A DNA stretch of 9,019 nucleotides from Tannerella sp. Its GTDB lineage: Bacteria; Bacteroidota; Bacteroidia; Bacteroidales; Tannerellaceae. The position numbers and the translations under genes were made by a program. Numbering within the stretch: position 1 is the stretch's first letter; every line of letters starts with the position of its first letter. Below, one piece after another: positions 7,120 to 9,019 of this stretch. The stretch covers positions 1 to 9,019 of the forward strand of contig JAIRYY010000185.1 of assembly GCA_031267485.1 (NCBI GenBank), given 5' to 3'. The notes beneath the pieces were generated by a model that worked only from the letters and a program-made list of their open reading frames with translations, was not told the DNA's origin and did no database searches.

Positions 7120-8529
7120 ATGAACGTAATGATAGCAAGAATAATAACGTGTATTTCTCTGTTTTTTGCCATATCCGGAGATTTGACTGCATCCGATATT
7201 TGCATATCGGAGATTCGTATATCCGGCAACAAAAGCACGAAGGATTTTACGATTACGCGGGAACTGCCATTCCGGACGGGAGACGTCATGCCGGAAGACA
7301 GGCTCATTCACCTGCTGAACGTCGCGACGGAAAACCTGAACAACATATCGCTTTTCAACTATGTTTACGTGGACTACATGCCCGATTCGCTGGACAGGGA
7401 GGACTGTCTGTCGTGCATCGTGACAATCCGCGTCGAGGAAAGGTGGTATTACTGGCCGCAGGTCAGCTTCAAGATTGAAGACCGCAACCTGAGCAACTGG
7501 CTGCACGAACGGGAGTTCAACCGCATAACCATCGGATGGGGGATGCGGATTTACAACGTGTTCGGGATGAGGCACAAAATCACGGTGAGCGATTATTTCG
7601 GATATGAAAAGGGCGGGCGGCTTGCGTATTCGAACATCGCGCTGGACAGGGAACGCACCCAGCTGCTCAGCGTCAGCATGAGCGCCCTGTTCAACAAGAC
7701 GCTCAACACGCACTCGTCGGACGACAGGGCGATTTACATCAAAAATCCCAACCTTTTCCTCGAACGGTCGGCCGACGTCACGGTCGGCTATTCCTACCGG
7801 CCGGGAATCCGCATGATGCACTCCTTCGACATCGGATACGGATGGGTGCGCCTGAACGATACGGTACTGGAGATGAACAGGGATTACTGGGGAACGGAGC
7901 ATCTGACGAACAACACGTTCACGTTCGCGTACAAATACAGCTACGAACATCGCGACTACATCGCCTACCCGACGAAAGGCTATTTCATCGGCGCGGACGT
8001 GACCGGAATAACCGCCGACAAAATGCGCTTTTTCTATGGCGAACTGAACCTGAAACTCCAGTACTACCGGGAGTTTGTCCCCCGCTGGTTCTGGAGTTCG
8101 AGGCTGAACGCCGGCGCCTCGTTCAAGAACAAACGCGCCTATATCTACGACCGGCACGTGGGATACGAGGAGAAGTACGTCACCGGATACGACTATTACG
8201 TCATTGACGGGCAGCATCACGCCATCCTCAACAACGACGCGCGTTTCCTCATCATGCCGAAAAGAATCTTTAACCTCTGGCCGAAAAACTCCTCCGCAAA
8301 ATTCACGAAAATCCACTTCACGCTGTATGCCAAACTGATTTGCGACGTCGGATACGTGTACAATTCATACCGCCAGGCGAACAACACGCTGGCAAACACA
8401 TTCCTGTGGGGCAGCGGCATCGGACTTGACCTCGTCACCTACTACGACATCGTACTCAACGCCAGCTATGCCATCAACAAAATGGGCGAGGGCGGATTTT
8501 ATTTCGGCATAAAAGCGCCGGTCTTCTGA
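7120..8529 (+). CDS. Short BamA/TamA-like (Omp85 superfamily) outer-membrane protein with one POTRA domain
   Basis: The 469-residue protein has a signal peptide (residues 1 to about 25, ending DLTASD) and one POTRA-like domain (about 26-107; ICISEIRISGNKSTKDFTITRELPFRTGDV is the typical opening). About 355 residues of alternating aromatic beta-strands follow, ending in a C-terminal phenylalanine (KAPVF), the usual beta-barrel assembly signal. YVTGYDYYVIDGQHH (from about 353) sits where Omp85 proteins carry the VRGF/VRGY loop-6 motif, but threonine (T355) replaces the arginine. BamA has five POTRA domains and about 800 residues, so this is one of the small Omp85-like proteins of Bacteroidetes, not the essential BamA. 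Its role in lipid or protein insertion is unknown. The frame is open upstream from 6988, but only the ATG at 7120 (or 7129) gives an N-terminal signal peptide. Confidence 0.85.
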   Translation: MNVMIARIITCISLFFAISGDLTASDICISEIRISGNKSTKDFTITRELPFRTGDVMPEDRLIHLLNVATENLNNISLFNYVYVDYMPDSLDREDCLSCIVTIRVEERWYYWPQVSFKIEDRNLSNWLHEREFNRITIGWGMRIYNVFGMRHKITVSDYFGYEKGGRLAYSNIALDRERTQLLSVSMSALFNKTLNTHSSDDRAIYIKNPNLFLERSADVTVGYSYRPGIRMMHSFDIGYGWVRLNDTVLEMNRDYWGTEHLTNNTFTFAYKYSYEHRDYIAYPTKGYFIGADVTGITADKMRFFYGELNLKLQYYREFVPRWFWSSRLNAGASFKNKRAYIYDRHVGYEEKYVTGYDYYVIDGQHHAILNNDARFLIMPKRIFNLWPKNSSAKFTKIHFTLYAKLICDVGYVYNSYRQANNTLANTFLWGSGIGLDLVTYYDIVLNASYAINKMGEGGFYFGIKAPVF

Positions 8530-8560
8530 CGGATTGCCGGATGTATTCAATGAACGGAAA

Positions 8561-8690
8561 CCGTATCATTTCTTTTTACGAGGGGCTGTCTGAAAAGCCG
8601 GGTCCACGTCATCGCCAACGGAGTGAAGCAATCCGGGGCGTCGCCTGTGCCCGGATTGCTTCGGGCTGCACCCTCGCAATGACGAAGAAT
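8561..8690. repeat. Composite palindromic intergenic repeat, right copy
   Basis: Bases 8561-8612 match the reverse complement of 133-184 at 48 of 52 positions. The core is a perfect 13-bp hairpin, 8625-8637 (GAAGCAATCCGGG) with 8650-8662. It is flanked by an outer imperfect pair: GTCATCGC at 8609 with GCAATGAC ending at 8683. Aligned with the left copy in reverse, this copy holds an extra internal block of about 33 bases (roughly 8617-8649), so the two differ by a module. It starts 31 bases after the Omp85-like stop codon. It is non-coding: short frames across it exist only because the repeat is open on both strands. Confidence 0.8.
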
Positions 8691-8717
8691 AGAGCTGCTT
8701 ATTATCAGTATATTAAC

Positions 8718-8790
8718 GAACCGTTTTTTTTTTCGTTTTTTTCCTTTTTTCCCCGGCGAAGCTGGGGTTGGGTCTCGCAATGACGAATAA
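8718..8790. repeat. T-rich tract followed by a third repeat module
   Basis: Bases 8723-8750 are nearly all T (three runs broken by cg and cc). A short hairpin follows, CCCCGGCGAAGCTGGGG at 8751-8767. The word CTCGCAATGACGA at 8774-8786 is an exact direct copy of 8673-8685 in the right palindromic repeat. The module therefore looks like a truncated extra copy of the same repeat. The T-run precedes the hairpin on the + strand, so it is not a terminator for the Omp85-like gene. Confidence 0.5.
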
Positions 8791-8815
8791 AAGGGTTAAT
8801 TCTTTTTTTGAGGTG

Positions 8816-9019
8816 CTATGAAAAATATCCAGTCACTCGATAGAGAGCAAAATCCTTATCTCTGATTCCATAGTTGTTAGATATGACGCGTTGAATATTA
8901 CCATTTAACCGTTCCGCTTTCGCATTGGTATGTCCGAAAGAGAAGAAGTTGATAATCCGGGCTTCGTGCTTTTGAATCATCTTAACGACCGAATCAAATT
9001 CTTTTATTTTGGCGTCTTC
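8816..9019 (-). CDS. C-terminal end of an IS transposase (ISL3/ISAon1-like), cut by the window edge
   Basis: Reading the minus strand from 9019 gives 67 residues to a TAG at 8816-8818. GHTNAKAERLNGNIQRVISN followed by NYGIRDKDFALYRVTGYF matches, from memory of the family, the end of DDE transposases of the ISL3 group, including those labelled ISAon1 in Bacteroidetes. E36 of this fragment (in NAKAERLN) would be the last acid of the DDE triad. The start is beyond the window, so whether the transposase is intact cannot be judged. The insertion-sequence end should lie between about 8787 and 8815, but no terminal repeat can be named without the other end. Confidence 0.75.
   Translation of the reverse strand, partial: EDAKIKEFDSVVKMIQKHEARIINFFSFGHTNAKAERLNGNIQRVISNNYGIRDKDFALYRVTGYFS

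Noticed and set aside
7072..8316. A 414-residue open frame antisense to the Omp85-like gene
   Set aside because: The valine/arginine-rich product with no motif is explained by the codon pattern of the real gene on the + strand.
8541..8783. Short open frames on both strands after the Omp85-like gene
   Set aside because: They are translations of the palindromic repeat and the T-rich tract, not genes.

Overview
The window reads as a chromosomal stretch from a member of the Bacteroidota, probably Bacteroidales. The pointers are secreted glycan-degrading enzymes of types abundant in that phylum, promoter boxes matching the Bacteroides pattern (TTTG, about 19 bases, TAnnTTTG), no Shine-Dalgarno-like sites at the chosen starts, and a transposase tail resembling those of Bacteroidetes insertion sequences. 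No rRNA, tRNA or CRISPR array was seen.

Layout. Bases 1-345 hold no gene: 1-184 is a palindromic repeat and 185-345 the upstream region of the first operon. Two exported glycoside hydrolases follow 8 bp apart on the + strand: a GH2 beta-galactosidase-like enzyme (346-3180) and a GH106-like protein (3189-5360). A small secreted lysine/alanine-rich coiled-coil protein (5418-5786) has its own well-formed promoter, whose upstream box overlaps the end of the GH106-like gene. A 163-bp inverted-repeat element (5825-5987) fills the gap before a convergent, minus-strand, Tat-exported sugar isomerase/epimerase-like gene (5991-6878). A 241-bp divergent intergenic region with two identical -7 boxes in opposite orientation separates it from a short Omp85/BamA-like outer-membrane protein (7120-8529). 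The window closes with a second palindromic repeat (8561-8690), a T-rich stretch with a further repeat module (8718-8790), and the C-terminal end of a transposase on the minus strand (8816-9019, running off the window).

How the genes may work together. The two hydrolases very likely form a transcription unit that attacks a galactose/rhamnose-type plant or algal glycan outside the cytoplasm. No SusC/SusD pair, regulator or transporter is visible, so this is either an orphan pair or the edge of a larger locus. The isomerase-like protein could act on exported sugars, but its substrate cannot be read from sequence. The Omp85-like protein appears unrelated to the sugar genes.

The most notable non-coding signal is a set of modular palindromic repeats. 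The repeats at the two ends of the window are inverted copies of one family (48 of 52 bases identical over their best block). They share a 16-bp word (GGGGCTGTCTSAAAAG-like) with both ends of the 163-bp element in the middle. I found no convincing evidence of an entirely new multi-gene system; the repeat architecture and the altered L6 motif of the Omp85-like protein are the best leads.
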